Part shown: positions 47,085 through 59,489 of the stretch, piece after piece
Numbering within the stretch: position 1 is the first letter of the stretch
How the letters are laid out: each line of letters opens with the position of its first letter
Origin: Cyclina sinensis
Taxonomy: Eukaryota > Mollusca > Bivalvia > Venerida > Veneridae
NCBI GenBank assembly: GCA_012932295.1
Contig: JAAONU010000009.1
Location: forward strand, 13,557,796 to 13,621,795
Length of the DNA: 64,000 bases
Direction: 5' to 3'
The notes under the pieces: generated by a model
What the model was told of the DNA's origin: nothing
Seen by the model: only the letters and a program-made list of their open reading frames with translations
The model's database searches: none
Position numbers and translations under genes: made by a program

Positions 47085-49715
47085 TTGTCAGTGATGGTCC
47101 CGTACAGTTGCAGTCATTCCTCATATATAGCATATACAGATGGCGTTTGCATACCGAGCTTTGTAATATATTCAAGAATATAGGTCAATCCACAATGTCA
47201 ATCCATAACGCTGCATTTCGAGGATACTGGTAGACCTAACTTCCGCCTGTCTAAACATCCACAACGTTCCATTAAACACGCCACTAAATTCCACGCCCCC
47301 CTCCCATCCACCCCTACTCCACGATTCAACTGAAGTCCGATAGTAAACAGTTCGTCCAAAGTTTAAAAGGAAATATTTCTTTTTTAAAAGCCTCATCACA
47401 GTATTGTCACAAACAAGAAAACATTAATTGAAATTCAAAAGGATGCCCTTAATGCTGAAAAAAGAATGCAGACAGGGCAGCTTGAAATTATTTTTACTTG
47501 ATGTCTCCAAAATCGTTTGTTCAGGAGGCATAGCAATTTACTTACTTATCATGAATACGGCTTCTGGCAAACGGTTAACAATCTTACAGTTGGTTCCTGG
47601 AAGCATGCAATCTTGTTTGAAAAGCACAGAAACTAAGAATGGTTTTATATGATTTACAGCTGGCTATGTTGCCAAATACGTTCACTTTTGCTGAGGAGTA
47701 CATTTATTATTGAAAAGTCTCGGAAAAGTTCTATGCTATCATAATAACTACAATTATATGACGAAGACTATTTAGTTTTGCAAAAATTATTCTTCAAACA
47801 CGCACAATTGTCTCCAAAAATGTTATAGGATTACAGATTAAATCTCGCTGTCAAGTGTATAGAAGTTAGAATGACAAAACAAATAGTGTGGTTAAATTTT
47901 ACACACAAGGGAGCTTAGCTTCGAAAACGACAAATAATTAATCTGTAAGGTATCCTGCCGCTAAAAGTATTTATTGTCAGTTTAAGGCTAAAAATGAGAT
48001 ACAAGTAATAGATTTATAGATACAGTTATGGTGACCCGACCAACCCTAAATTTACACTTTGATGCTATTTTTCCCCCGACCAATACAAGTAGTCTTTCGC
48101 AATGAAAAAAAGTCTTTGATTACATTTCATATATAATTTACAGTTTAGGTTATATTTCTTACGCATTTATAAATGGTCACCTTGTAAAATATAAAAACGT
48201 CTGCTAAAATGTAGTAGAGATAGCCGTTTCCTTTATTTGACCGGAGAAAGACGCGGTATCTTATTTATGAAGGTTATTATAAGTCGGCATCACTTAGATG
48301 ATGCAATCATCTTTTTTAAATGTTTAATTGTTCCAATTATTTTTTTATTAATTTTAGAACATTGGTCAACATGATTAGCAAATAAATCTGAATTATTTTA
48401 TAAAATCTTCCATTTTTAGCTTGACCATTTGAAGTGTAGCAGTTCACTAAACCCTTTGAGATATTGATCATGACTACAGTCTGGACAGTTTACTCTATAA
48501 AGAGTAGATAATTATATCAAGGATTTTTTAAGAATTATGGCCCATTTCCGACTTAAAAGTGGTTAAAGTTTTCGACAAGGTAGATTTTTTTTCTTAACCC
48601 TTTAAGATATTGTTTTATGACTTGCACTACATGTTTTAATACTATCATGTCCCGTTTCGGTCGTGAGAACTTTTACACTACGGAACAATAAGCTGAAAGA
48701 CTGCTTCAGTGCCAAACACTCAGTCAACGAATTTTCTTTTTATTTTGCAAATTTGACAACTTCAAATCACAGTATTGCTCGTGAAGCAGAAAAAAGTTAC
48801 AGTTACAGCATACATTGTGAAAATACAAGCTATAAAACAAATTAAGATCCTTCAGTGATTTGATTTTGTTTGTTCAAATTTAAGCAAGCAATTAAGGTAG
48901 GGGATACTTTGATATTATTATTGTAATGAATAATTAACGGACAGGAAAATTGAAGTCATACAATTTTTCAATAAACTGCTATCGTAATTTAGGTTTTCAG
49001 TAATAATCAATATGGTTGTGATGAAAGAGAGAAGACTGTTTTTAATATTATTTCAAATATGATAAAAAATTAATTTAAAGCTAATGTAACAAGTAAATGA
49101 AGAATGCAGAAAGTACAGAAACCTGTTCGTGCCACATTAATTTTCACTTGTGCTACGCGATAATTATTGACAGAAGAGACACCTGAAGTAGTGAAATTTC
49201 AATTTTCTCACACGATAATCATCGTCTTAATTTGCACATGTAAAGTTTCCACTGGTAATAATTGTCGCTACGACAACGATATATCGCGATGATGACTTGC
49301 GAGAGTTTACAACACATTATCTCTATAATCATTACCTTGGGCACATTAATTATTGCCATGGGAAAACACATATGCGAAAATACAGGCGATAATTATAGAA
49401 TGAACATTTTAAAACTTCATACTGAAGTGTCTCTGAGACAATCGATAATTATTGCGTAGTACTAAAATTAACATGGCACTCACAGAGTTCCGTAAAAAAT
49501 TGAAATCAGATGGCATGTTAAATAATTCATACACAATTGTCTGAAGCAGTACACTCATGAGTAAGATTTTTTAAATGTGTTCCATCGAGAAAAAAGAGTA
49601 CACACTATCATTATTCATATTCTAAAGAAAAGTCATGGAACAATTCAAGAAAACAACTATTCGAATAAAGCGAAGACATGCATTAAATGTTGAATTAATA
49701 AATATCTTGTTCCAC
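47085..49715 (+). repeat. Segmental duplication, copy 2
   Basis: Direct-orientation partner of 38160-40580, ~8.9 kb downstream. It keeps the block order but has an additional ~1 kb at about 47865-48875 that copy 1 lacks, and lacks the 670-bp insertion of copy 1. Its first 150 bp (47160-47400, minus strand) contains an open stretch with LWMFRQAEVRSTSILEMQRY, echoed loosely in copy 1. Confidence 0.9.
47865..48875. other. ~1-kb segment unique to copy 2
   Basis: Flanked by sequence matching 39570-39600 on the left and about 39655 on the right of copy 1. No transposase and no obvious inverted ends. It contains weak internal repeats of the type AACCCTTTRAGATATTG at 48450 and 48597. Insertion here or deletion in copy 1. 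Confidence 0.5.
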
Positions 49716-49719
49716 ACAA

Positions 49720-50342
49720 AGATACCGGTAATAAGACACTGGTCACCATTTAGGATGTAGAAAAAGGTTCACACATTAAATTTCAAGATGCCCTTCATGA
49801 TAAAGTCAATCAAAATCTTATATGAATATTCACTTATCGGGTACACCGAGCTTGTGCTTATTCATAATATTTATCAAGGTTTTTAGAGGCTTAAAGCGAA
49901 CAGTTTTAAATCTAAGGAGAACTCCCTGGTTCATGTAAGGATAGATAAATACAAATTTCTTCACAAATATAAAAAAGACTCAGTCTTAACGTTAATTCGT
50001 TTTAAATGTTTTGTTTTCGTGAATTCCGCTCAGCTGGTACTTTGCTGTGAATCAATAGCATTAACTTCGGGTTGAAATATTTGCTAAGCTTTTGAAAATT
50101 AATACAAGTGTTTTCGTTGTTATTGAACAACTCACGTTTCTTTCTATAACTGTTTTGTTCCCTTTTTAGACGACTGATTAAATTCTAAATTAAAAAAAGA
50201 CAATAATCGCTAGAATGAAATCTTGCTTTAAAGTTTTCATTCAAAACTGAGTGCGTGTATATGTGTGTGGGGGAGGGGGGATCTTAGTATAAACTCATAA
50301 TTTTGCCTTTATCTGCTGGCTGACATATCATATTTTTGTCCT
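49720..50342. other. No feature supported
   Basis: A+T-rich, with a GTGTGTGGGGGAGGGGGG stretch at about 50262-50279. Confidence 0.5.
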
Positions 50343-50741
50343 GTGATGTCTGCTCACCTCAATCAGTTTTTTTTCTCGATATTTTCGCTACTTCTGCAAA
50401 CAGTAATTGGCATTCAAAACGACCTATATCAACCGGAGGTTACTGCTCCTAACCACACAATAGATGAGACATCGTCGGAACCAAATGTTCGACCCATTAC
50501 GTTACTCTCCATTCATCAACGTAATTTAGCGTACCCTGGGTATCCGACGATGAAGATGAGATTCTCCAGTGTCTTTTCACATTCCACACAATCGGCCCGA
50601 GTACTGGTTGGAAAGCAGTCGTCGAATGTGGTTAAGACTGGTTGGAAGAATTTCCCAATCGATGTACAATATATTTTAACAACTAAGCTTATATTTGTAA
50701 TCATTTGTTTGGATTTAAGCATTGATGAAGTCTTACAGTAG
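50343..50741 (+). CDS. Possible secreted-protein exon, unrecognised
   Basis: 132 codons from ATG to TAG. The N-terminus, MMSAHLNQFFFSIFSLLLQT, then VIGIQ, looks like a signal peptide with cleavage near residue 23-25. A polar stretch follows with one N-x-T site (PNHTID). A hydrophobic segment (LTTKLIFVIICLDLSI) ends the frame. I see no known domain. It is one of the longer frames outside mobile elements, with mixed codon use, so a first exon reading into intron is possible. The opposite strand is also open over 50516-50722, which weakens the case. Confidence 0.3.
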   Translation: MMSAHLNQFFFSIFSLLLQTVIGIQNDLYQPEVTAPNHTIDETSSEPNVRPITLLSIHQRNLAYPGYPTMKMRFSSVFSHSTQSARVLVGKQSSNVVKTGWKNFPIDVQYILTTKLIFVIICLDLSIDEVLQ

Positions 50742-50749
50742 TAGCGTTA

Positions 50750-50870
50750 GAGTAGGCTTCTTGCAGCCATCTTGCTCCATCAACTTAGTCGGAGCAAAGA
50801 TAGTGGGTCCAAGATGGCGGCTTCCAGTAAGCGGTGCAAAGATGGCGGACACATGATGGTGGGAAGTATT
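50750..50870. repeat. AAGATGGCGG-containing repeat
   Basis: CCAAGATGGCGGCTTCC and CAAAGATGGCGGACAC occur 30-35 bp apart, with the inverse-like GCAGCCATCTTGCTCC at about 50763. A short degenerate repeat with inverted parts; function unknown. Confidence 0.5.
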
Positions 50871-51407
50871 TTCCCGGATCTTGTTGGATTGAAACTGTGT
50901 CTGTTTTTAATTCAGAGAAGGAGAAATGATGATGTAAGGTGATGCTATTTGATGTTATTTTCATATTGGGAATATTATATTACTTGATCCTTTTTGAAAA
51001 CATATGAAAAACAAATAAAAAATTGAAAAAAAATCAACATTGTTTGACAAATTGACCGATGACATCACAAGCACCTGTTACCAGAATATAGTTGATCAAG
51101 AATCAATATTTATATGCATTTGACAGCAGCAGAATTTTTACCTTAAATAACTTTTTCTTTGTGAGTCGAATTTTAATATTCTTATATCATTTGAAAGCTC
51201 TTTAAATTAATATTTTGAAAATATAAGCAGATTTTGAATTTTTGCTTTTTAAAAAGAAAACTAAATTAATTTATATCTGTCGTTCCAGCATTTTTCTTGC
51301 AGCTTAGATGCACTAAGTTTAACCATTTACAAACAAAAAACTTAAACAGTTTCGACAATTATTTTTTATATAATTATGTAAAATATGAGTTTACAGACCT
51401 TTTAATG
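50871..51407. other. No feature supported
   Basis: A+T-rich flank of TIR element C. Confidence 0.5.
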
Positions 51408-52211
51408 ATACCGTATACGTGGTTTTTTCTGCGGTGACTTTATTTCTGCGTATTCTGCGGTCACTTTCAACGCCGCAGAAATAAAATCCGCAGAATATTC
51501 CACCCTGTTTTGGCGTGTTTACCTACCACGTGTCCGACATTTTGACCTGTATTGGACTAAAGTAATTAACAGATTATACAGAATGGTTGGTCATCGGATT
51601 GTATAACATTGCCGTCGGCTACTAGTAAATACATAATCTGTGTTTGTAAAGAACAGTGTAGATCCCCTTCAGCTAGTGATGGTTTTCCACTTACCGTATA
51701 TTGTCATTGCTTACATATTTAAGGTACCGGTACAAAAATTTCACACGTCCATTCATGCTGATCCAAAGGTGCATACCGGTAATTTTCTATTGTTGTGCAT
51801 TATTGTTGTTTGCACACATGAAGCTGATAAACAGAGAAACAGGTCGCTTTCCTATTGATTCGATTATTGGCCTCTAATTACATGGCCTTTTATTATGCGA
51901 ATATTTATTGTTGTACCCTTTCAATGAACAAAACAAACAAACAAACATGCTGCTATTTTCTAAGGCGTGTCCGGTGGCGACGATAAATTTATTTTGAAAT
52001 TTATCTCTGCTGTAGTGATGACAACGATACATATATCAGGTTAGTCTGTACCGGAAGTTTACTTTCTTATTGTGTTCTTTTCCGCAGAATTTAAGTCACA
52101 GTTTGTCCAAAGAAGGTGCCGCAGAAATAAAGTCCGCAGAAATAAAAACATGCCAAATTTTGAAAAAAACGCAGAATTTGGAGCCCGCAGAAAAAACCAC
52201 GTATACGGTAT
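51408..52211. mobile_element. TIR element C with perfect 27-bp inverted ends
   Basis: 51408-51434 and 52185-52211 are exact inverse complements over 27 bp (outermost ATACCGTATACGTGG). Both subterminal regions carry several copies of CCGCAGAAATAAA or its inverse (about 51440-51495 and 52082-52160), a typical arrangement of transposase-binding sites. The 804-bp element has no transposase. The perfect ends suggest recent mobility. No clear target-site duplication could be fixed by eye, so the superfamily is open. Confidence 0.9.
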
Positions 52212-52980
52212 ATTAAAATATTTGATGAAAATGACTTTGTAACTGTAATTACAAAATTACTATGTTTTGCGTTTTCATCAACCGCCATATTTTTGCCAAC
52301 ATTAAAAAAAGTTACCTGTATCTCTTATCAGTTACTTGTTACTATTAATAGATTTCAAAACAATAACATTCGACGTTCCTTTATATATATTACGAAGTTA
52401 AGTTTTTTTACATTACAAAATACCATACGTTACACAGTCAAAATCCCATTCTATTATTTTGGAGACACTCAGAATGTGGTAGTTTGCTGGGAATAGGGTC
52501 ATACATTTACAAGATTCTGTAAGAGACCACCAATCATATTAAAACTAACTTTACTTTGTCCATATTCAATTAAAATAATTGTAGAATGCTAAGTATTTAT
52601 AGTGCACTAATGAATATGTTAGACTTAAATTGTACGCATTGCATAAATGTTTTGTTGATTGTAACTAATAATTTCACTGAACGATTGCAAAGAAAGGTTC
52701 AATATCAATTCCTTTGAAATGTATAAATTTAGTTTTGTTTTTAGGTCAATATTTTTTAATATATCAGAATAATTAAATGATGTTTTATTCAACACAGTAA
52801 ATATAATACCTTTCACACTTCCTTTCATCTCTAACTGATGACACATTAAATGTATAGGATGCAAGACTAATATAATGTATGCATTTGCTGGTCAGCAATA
52901 AAAGTTGTTAAATGATCTAATTAAGAATTGTCCTGAAATATTTACAATTTTAATCCAGAAGTAAAATAAGAGAGCCTAAG
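52212..52980. other. No feature supported
   Basis: A+T-rich; short frames at 52293-52496 and 52625-52864 (minus) without domains. Confidence 0.5.
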
Positions 52981-53265
52981 GAAGCGGATCAGTGGTAACA
53001 CGCTGGACTGGTAACCCAAGGGACGCAATTTCAATCCCCCGCTCCTCCACTAACATTACCTACTGTCTTTCAGATTTGACGTTAAACCAAAGTCCCATGT
53101 ATCAGTGCTTTACACTGAGCATACTAAAGATCCAGGGGTGTCTCTGGAATGGGATGCTTTCTGTATCTTGATATATCCCCCACAACATATAATAACAAAT
53201 CTCTGCAGAGTGTGTCGGTCATATGGGCAACCAGTACTGACAATAAATGAACTCAAATAGATAGA
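52981..53265 (+). mobile_element. tRNA-derived SINE, copy 4
   Basis: Plus-strand member: GCGGATCAGTGGTAACACGC head (8-10 bp shorter than copy 1 at the A box), B-box region mutated to AATTTCAATCCCCC, body with GACGTTAAACCAAAG, and 3' tail AATGAACTCAAATAGATAG with a short GATA repeat. Sets the orientation and tail of the family. Confidence 0.85.
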
Positions 53266-53630
53266 TAGAACAGAGCCTGAACTGACATATATATGTTAAT
53301 CATTTCATTACACATGACTGGAAATAAAATTAAATCCTGAACAATCACTTCCGTTGCAATATAGCAAAAAAGAAAATATATTTAACTTTGAATCAGTATT
53401 TTTTTAACTGCAGCACTGACAGTTCTATTATTTTTATATTTTATACCAATACTGATCTTATTAAATTCAGCCATTTTTTTAAAAGATACCCCAAATTTCA
53501 TAAATTTAAAATGAGTATAAAGTGTAAAATTTATGTTTTAAACCTTGTTTGTTGCCTTTGTTTCAGTTGGAACAGTATATGACTATAATATATATACTGC
53601 AATATAGTCAAGGACAACCGCAGCCGAGCC

Positions 53631-53670
53631 GGATAAACTTTCTCATTTAAGACACTAACCTATTATTCTA
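53631..53670. repeat. Shared flank of MITE A
   Basis: GATAAACTTTCTCATTTAAG and GACACTAACCTATTATTC match 7021-7061 and 7470-7511 in the same orientation and 6971-6992 inverted, so the unit shared with 6.6-7.5 kb is larger than the TIR-bounded MITE. Confidence 0.7.
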
Positions 53671-54046
53671 TTTATCCTGTCACATCTGGCATTTGTCAAT
53701 AAATTACTAGGATATTGAAAACCTATCTTTAAAGTGTTTCAAATGTCAAGGTTATCCATCAGGTGAACATATACACAAAAATAGTTCCAAAATTTCGATA
53801 TATTTTTTCCTTAAATGATCGTGCTATATTATAAGATCTAGATATTGAAATATTTAATTTTTATTCAAGTAGTCTCTGTTTGTAATAACAACCATTTAAT
53901 GACTTCCTTCTGATTATTTATAATATTGTTTATAAACACAAAACTAGTCCATGACGTCACCGGTGATGACGTAGCATGTGCCGTATAAAGCAAAATTTAT
54001 ACGACCCGCTTTATCGGGTCGGATATGAAATAATTGACAGGATAAA
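53671..54046 (+). mobile_element. MITE family A, copy 2
   Basis: 376 bp with perfect 12-bp ends TTTATCCTGTCA / TGACAGGATAAA. Internal hairpins near the right end: CGTATAAAGCAAAATTTATACG and CGACCCGCTTTATCGGGTCG (54002-54021). Homologous to the reverse complement of 6623-6968. No coding capacity. Confidence 0.85.
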
Positions 54047-56460
54047 GTAACTTTTTGTCCCTTTACTTTCTGGTAGATGAGTTTACTTTTTCAACATAGA
54101 AAATACAACTTTTATCAAGAATAAATATCACATCAGTGTTCAAATTATGAGTAAATTTGTTTGCTGCAGCATAATTAACAGAGATATTAATAATTTACAC
54201 TTTATACTTGAACATTCTGTTTGCAGATTTCTTCCGGATGTCTTTTGGTCAAATTACAGACTTGTCAATTGGGATGGGGATTAGATGTTGTATGATTATA
54301 TTTGCTGTGCTTTTGAAGTTAAGAGAACATAAAATAATCTAAAATATCACATTTTTAAAATTCAGATTAGGTGGAGAGAATCCTTAAGTTCTCCCTTTTT
54401 TATATGTAGTTTGGACGTATCTTCTTCGATAAAGCTAGCAAGCCAGTGTGCCTGTGTTGTTGTAGCATAGCTTTTACGAGTTCTGCATATTTTATTATAG
54501 AAAAGTAATTGAATGTTAATAACTTGTACTCATTTAAAATCAAACATTAAAATCACTCATGCAACTTAGTTACTAAAACAATGCTTTGTTTTACTGTTTG
54601 TAAGTTTTCACACAATTATTTTAATAATAATGATAATAATAATTATTATATTGACTTTATTTTGAGAGGCAACACAGTTTGATCTTCTTTTATACATAGT
54701 CACAATATTTACAACAATATAATCAGAAATCATTTTTAATTAACAATACAGCAATATTAGAGAAAATATTTACAGAGATTAACGCATACAAGAAAGAATG
54801 AGTAAATTTTAAACACTGAAAAGAATAGAAAAGTATGTAACAATTACATGGTACAACTTGACATGATCATAAGTGTTAAGAAATTTTCATATATCTTAGA
54901 TAGATAGAAGGCATTCTAGTTTGCAATTTAGATCTATTTACTTTTAAAGCTTATGATAAATGAAAACCTCCCACGAATGCCACAAAAATAATCAGCAAGT
55001 TGGATATATCCGGGATTTTCCAAAAAATACTGAATAGGTATTTTCAGCGCATGTGCACATGTATTAAGTTTAAAATCATAAAGTTGCAAACACCCCGCGA
55101 TTTTTCAATAAACGTAACATGCAATACCGGCATGAAATGATGAAGTAGTTTGTCAACTTGGAGGTGTTCTTATTACGAATGTGCAAAGTTGTTTTTTGAT
55201 TCACCGACAATATCAAACATTGAACTATGAGAATGCATAGCTAATTGAAACTGAATACAGCAATAAAGTGTCCGCAGCTTGACGATTCGAATTCCTTTCA
55301 TAAATACCCTGTCTGGTTTTATGTAAGGTATAATATGTATTTTATACTCTCCTTTTTCTAAACTATTAAGATATGATACTCTCTGCTTGTACGTCAGAGT
55401 CATACACCACAGCAACAGGAATTTTGTCAAATCAAATTTAAATGGTGCAGTATGAGTGTAAAAGATTTAAGTTTGAAGAAGATTTTTAATAAAACAAAAT
55501 GTAAATAAAAAAGATTTTAAAGGAAGCAGTCATTCTATTTGATTGCAAAACATTATAACCATGATCATACTTCGAGCTGACAAGTCCAACATTGAAGATT
55601 GGTTGAACAGCCCTAGAACAACAACCTCTTAACAACAAACACTTTTCTTTCAATTGAATGGTGTTTGCTCTTGGGAGGTTGGACTGTAAGTTCATTTATT
55701 TTTCCATGGCAAAGAAATGTTGCATCTTAATGGCATGTTCATATATACGTGTATTTTTGGCAGAATTATGAATGACATACATCAAGAAAGTATCACAGCC
55801 TTCTGGAATCTGGCAATACTTGTTCCAAAATGTTTTTAGTGTGTTGAAGGTAAAATTACCAATACTTTTATAAAAAAACTAGTCTCTTGTTAACTAAAAA
55901 CAATGTACATGTTGTTACTTGTAAAATTGATAAATTTAGTGAAGCGATGATCCTTTTTTTATACTTTTGCTAGGTCTTAAGATAGTATTGTAATGTCAAC
56001 TGTTTTGAAAATGTTTCAATTAATCTGAAACAACATCTAAACTCGTTACATGTTGACATATTGACAGAATCAGGCAAAAATGTATGTTAGTCACACAGAC
56101 TAATGAAAGAAATGTGACATACTAAAAGGTATGTAAATATTTAGGTCTACGGAAAGAGGTAAAACATTGAAAGCTGAGAGGTTCTACCAACCACTGCCTT
56201 GATGAATGACTTACCAAAGTTTTACGCATCAAGCACAAATCATTATTTTAATTGCCAGGAACAAATACTGCTGAATATTAAGATTTTGAGTTTAAAATGT
56301 AAATTGATTTTGTTTTTATGATCAGTTCAACATATTTTGACTTTAAGCTTCACATAAAATGACAACATAATTCAGTTGACTTTCGTCATTTTGAATCACA
56401 AAACATAATATATGTTGATATATTCATATGATATATATTTTGTCTTACTCTGGTAACCAG
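54047..56460. other. No gene seen; (ATA)n at 54622-54652
   Basis: A+T-rich. Frames at 55173-55430 and 55486-55695 (minus) lack domains. An interrupted ATA/ATT trinucleotide repeat lies at 54622-54652. Confidence 0.5.
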
Positions 56461-56469
56461 TTTTAAACT

Positions 56470-56850
56470 ATCCTTGTAGGTATATTTGTATGGATACTTT
56501 GCATGCAGATTTCAACTTTGACTTTAACTGACATTGACCCTAAACTACTGATATACTTTTAGTTTTTGGAGCTTATGTATGGTAATTTGAATTACTCTAA
56601 TGACTTTGACCCAAGCCGACATTGACTTTGACCTACTGACTTTCTTTCTTGTTTTTGCAGCTTCAGTATGAAAATTTGACTACTGCTTATAATTTTCAGC
56701 ACTGACATTCTTGACATATTTTCTTGTTTTTCAGCGACAGACTAACAGTTACAGTATGGAAATTTGAATTATAATTTTGCGTGAGGATTTCAACTTTGAC
56801 CTTAGCTGTCACAGGCCTTATACTGCTGACCAGCATACTGTTTTTGAACT
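56470..56850. repeat. Diverged ~85-100 bp module array
   Basis: Repeated TTTTTGCAGCTTCAGTATGA- and AATTTGAATTA-type blocks near 56560, 56650 and 56735, mixed with ACTTTGACCTTAGCTG-type blocks. Strongly degenerate. Confidence 0.5.
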
Positions 56851-57420
56851 GTCTATGAAATTCGAAAGATGTATAATTTTTGTAGATTTAACTCAAACAT
56901 TTGGTGAAGTTATCTAAATTCCTTCATTGGCCTACCTGTTGTAACTGATGGTACTCAGGTTGGCAATATAGGACCATCATGTTGCCCTCTAGATTTTTTT
57001 GTTCTAGTCATTTTCAATTTTAGTAACATGTATATATGTATGTGTATATATTATTCTCCCTTATAGGCTGCTGGATTGTGATGATTTTGGTATCTGTCTG
57101 TCTTTTAAACTTTACCATTTGTGCACAGTAGAAGTGCATTTTTCATTGTATCTTCATGAAATGTGGTTTAACTGATTGTCATGTAATATAGATTAAATTG
57201 GGATGTCTGACCACGAAATATGTCATAGGTCATAGGTCAAATCTGAAAAACATGTGAGCACTACATGCATAATTATGTTTGCCCTAATCTTCATGAACTT
57301 TGTACAGAGAATTCCTTTCATTTGCTTCAGAACAATGTCTGAAGTTGTTATGTGCAATAAAAAAGTCACTTAAAAGGTCATTAAATCCCCTATTTTAACA
57401 ACTTACTGTAACACATTTTT

Positions 57421-58432
57421 AGCTCGTTTCAGCACACAGTGCTCATGTGAGCTTTAGGATCAGTGTTTTCCCGCCGGTGTCCATCGTCCACTATTGTTTC
57501 AAATGATTTCTCTGAAACCAGCTGGCCAAATTGGATAAAATTTTCCTGGAATGTTCCTTGCATAAAGCTCTATCTAAAATTAATTAAATGTCCAGTCCAT
57601 TACAAGTCTGGGCCACAGGAGCTAAAAGTAGATTTAAAAAGTAAGAATCTTAAAGTATTAAGTAAGATCTTCTTCTCCAAAACCGCATTGCCTTGAGCTA
57701 GGATATTTTGTATGTAGCATTATCTAGTAGACCTTTACCTCATTTTTTTTTCAAATCGTGGCACCAGGGTAAAAATTGGCCTCACCCCAGGGACCACATG
57801 TTTTTAATTCAGGCTGATATAGAAAAATCTTCTATGAAACCACATGTCCTAGGGCCCAGATTATTAGATTGTAGCATTGTCTAGTGGACTTTTACCAAGT
57901 TTGTTCAAATCATTGCCCTAGGGTCTAAATTGACCCTGCCCGAGCTGCAACATGATTTTATATAGGCATTTTAGGGAAAACTTAAAACAAATATTCTTGT
58001 CTGAAACTACTATGCCTTGGGATTTGATATTTGGCATACAGGTTCACTTACAGCTTCTCTTCAAAGTGTGTTCAAATGATTCCCTTGGGGCCATAAATGG
58101 TTCTATCCCAGGGTCATTTGATTTAATAAAGCCTTATATATATGTAGCGAAAAATTTGAAAATCTTCTTTTATGAAACCACATTGTTAGGGCTTAGATAT
58201 TTTGCTTGGAGCATCATCTCGAAGTCCTTCAAATGATGCTCTTGTGGTCAAAACCAACCTGCTCCAGGGGTCACTTGATTTTTGTAAAGACTTGCATAGA
58301 AAAATAACTTTAAAAATCTTCTTGTCAGTAACCGTAAGGCCTAGTGTTAAGATGTGTGATGTATGTCATAGTCTAGTAGACGTCTAACAAATTTGTTCAA
58401 ATCATGGCACTTGGGTCAAAATTTCCCCTTCC
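57421..58432 (+). repeat. Module array alpha, ~160-bp unit, about six copies
   Basis: Begins with AGCTCGTTTCAGCACACAGT and GCTCATGTGAGCTTT, a hairpin-like end. Modules start near 57507, 57668, 57828, 57990, 58162 and 58318 and share TCTTCT-TGAAACCAC, GTAGCATTGTCTAGTGGAC and TTGTTCAAATCAT. Spacing is about 156-172 bp. Related modules occur at 44.3-44.5 kb. Confidence 0.8.
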
Positions 58433-58435
58433 CTG

Positions 58436-59335
58436 GTGTCACCAAGGCTAAGAATAGACCTTTCAAATTTTTATCATAGAGCCTTTATTTATTGACAGAT
58501 GTCTTAGATGTTTGGTTACTAAACGGACCCTGCATGAATATCTGACATTTACCTAGGTCAATGTCAAGGTCATTGAGGGTTAAATAGATTTTTATACTTG
58601 TCCCCATAGAGTCTTCATTTATTGATCAATATCTGAGATATTTGTTATGTAGGTAACTTGCAAGAACCCCTACCCTTTGATGGAGTTTAAGGTCACTGGA
58701 TCAAGGTCAAGGTCTCTAAGGCTAAAAATAGATTTTACTAATTTTTGTCATAGAGCTTTTATCTAAATGATGATATTTGAGATATTTCGTATATAGCCAA
58801 CTTGCATGAACTTATTCCATAAAATAAGGGTTAAGGTCACGGAACCTTAAAATACATTTATCTAATTAATCTCATAAAGCCTTCATTTATAGACCAATGT
58901 CTTTGTTATTTGGTATATACGTTCCTTACATAGGCCTCTTCCCTTGGGTGAATTTGGGGTCACCGGGTCAATAACACCGAGTTTAATAATATTTTTTCTT
59001 TCTGTCATCGAGCCTTTATCTATTGACTGATATTTAAAATATTTGTTTTGTGAAACTCTTCTTGAACCACAACCATTCACTGTGGTCAAGGTTACCATGG
59101 TTACAAATGGATTTTTCTATTTTTCGTTATTCTTCATTTATTGACCAATATACGTATAACATATTTATATGTAGGGTCCCTTGCATAGACCTCTACCGCT
59201 GAGTGGGGTTTAAGGTTACTAGGGTCAAAGTCACCATGGTTGAAAATAGATTTTTTTCTTTCTGTTATAAGGCCATTTTTATTTTAAATATTTGTGTAAT
59301 AGGCATCTTCCATGAATTCTACAATTCACTGGGGT
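58436..59335 (+). repeat. Module array beta, ~132-bp unit, about seven copies
   Basis: Modules near 58440, 58574, 58711, 58841, 58972, 59096 and 59233 share GGCTAAAAATAGATTTTTCT, CATAGAGCCTTYATTTATTG, ATATTTG and GGTCAAGGTCA blocks. Spacing 124-137 bp. No similarity in sequence to array alpha, which it directly follows. Confidence 0.8.
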
Positions 59336-59489
59336 ATACTTTTTGGTAGAGAGTCACATAAATTAAAATTTGATTTTTCTTAAAAACACCATAGTGTTAG
59401 GCTTGCATTCAATACAATTTCAACCAAACTTTCACAAATAATAAACAATATATTTTTATATGCCCTGATAGACTATCTGGGGTCAATTT

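Noticed and set aside
52981..53050. Functional tRNA gene
   Set aside because: A-box and B-box traces exist here and at the other SINE heads, but stems do not pair and the sequence continues into a repeated SINE body.
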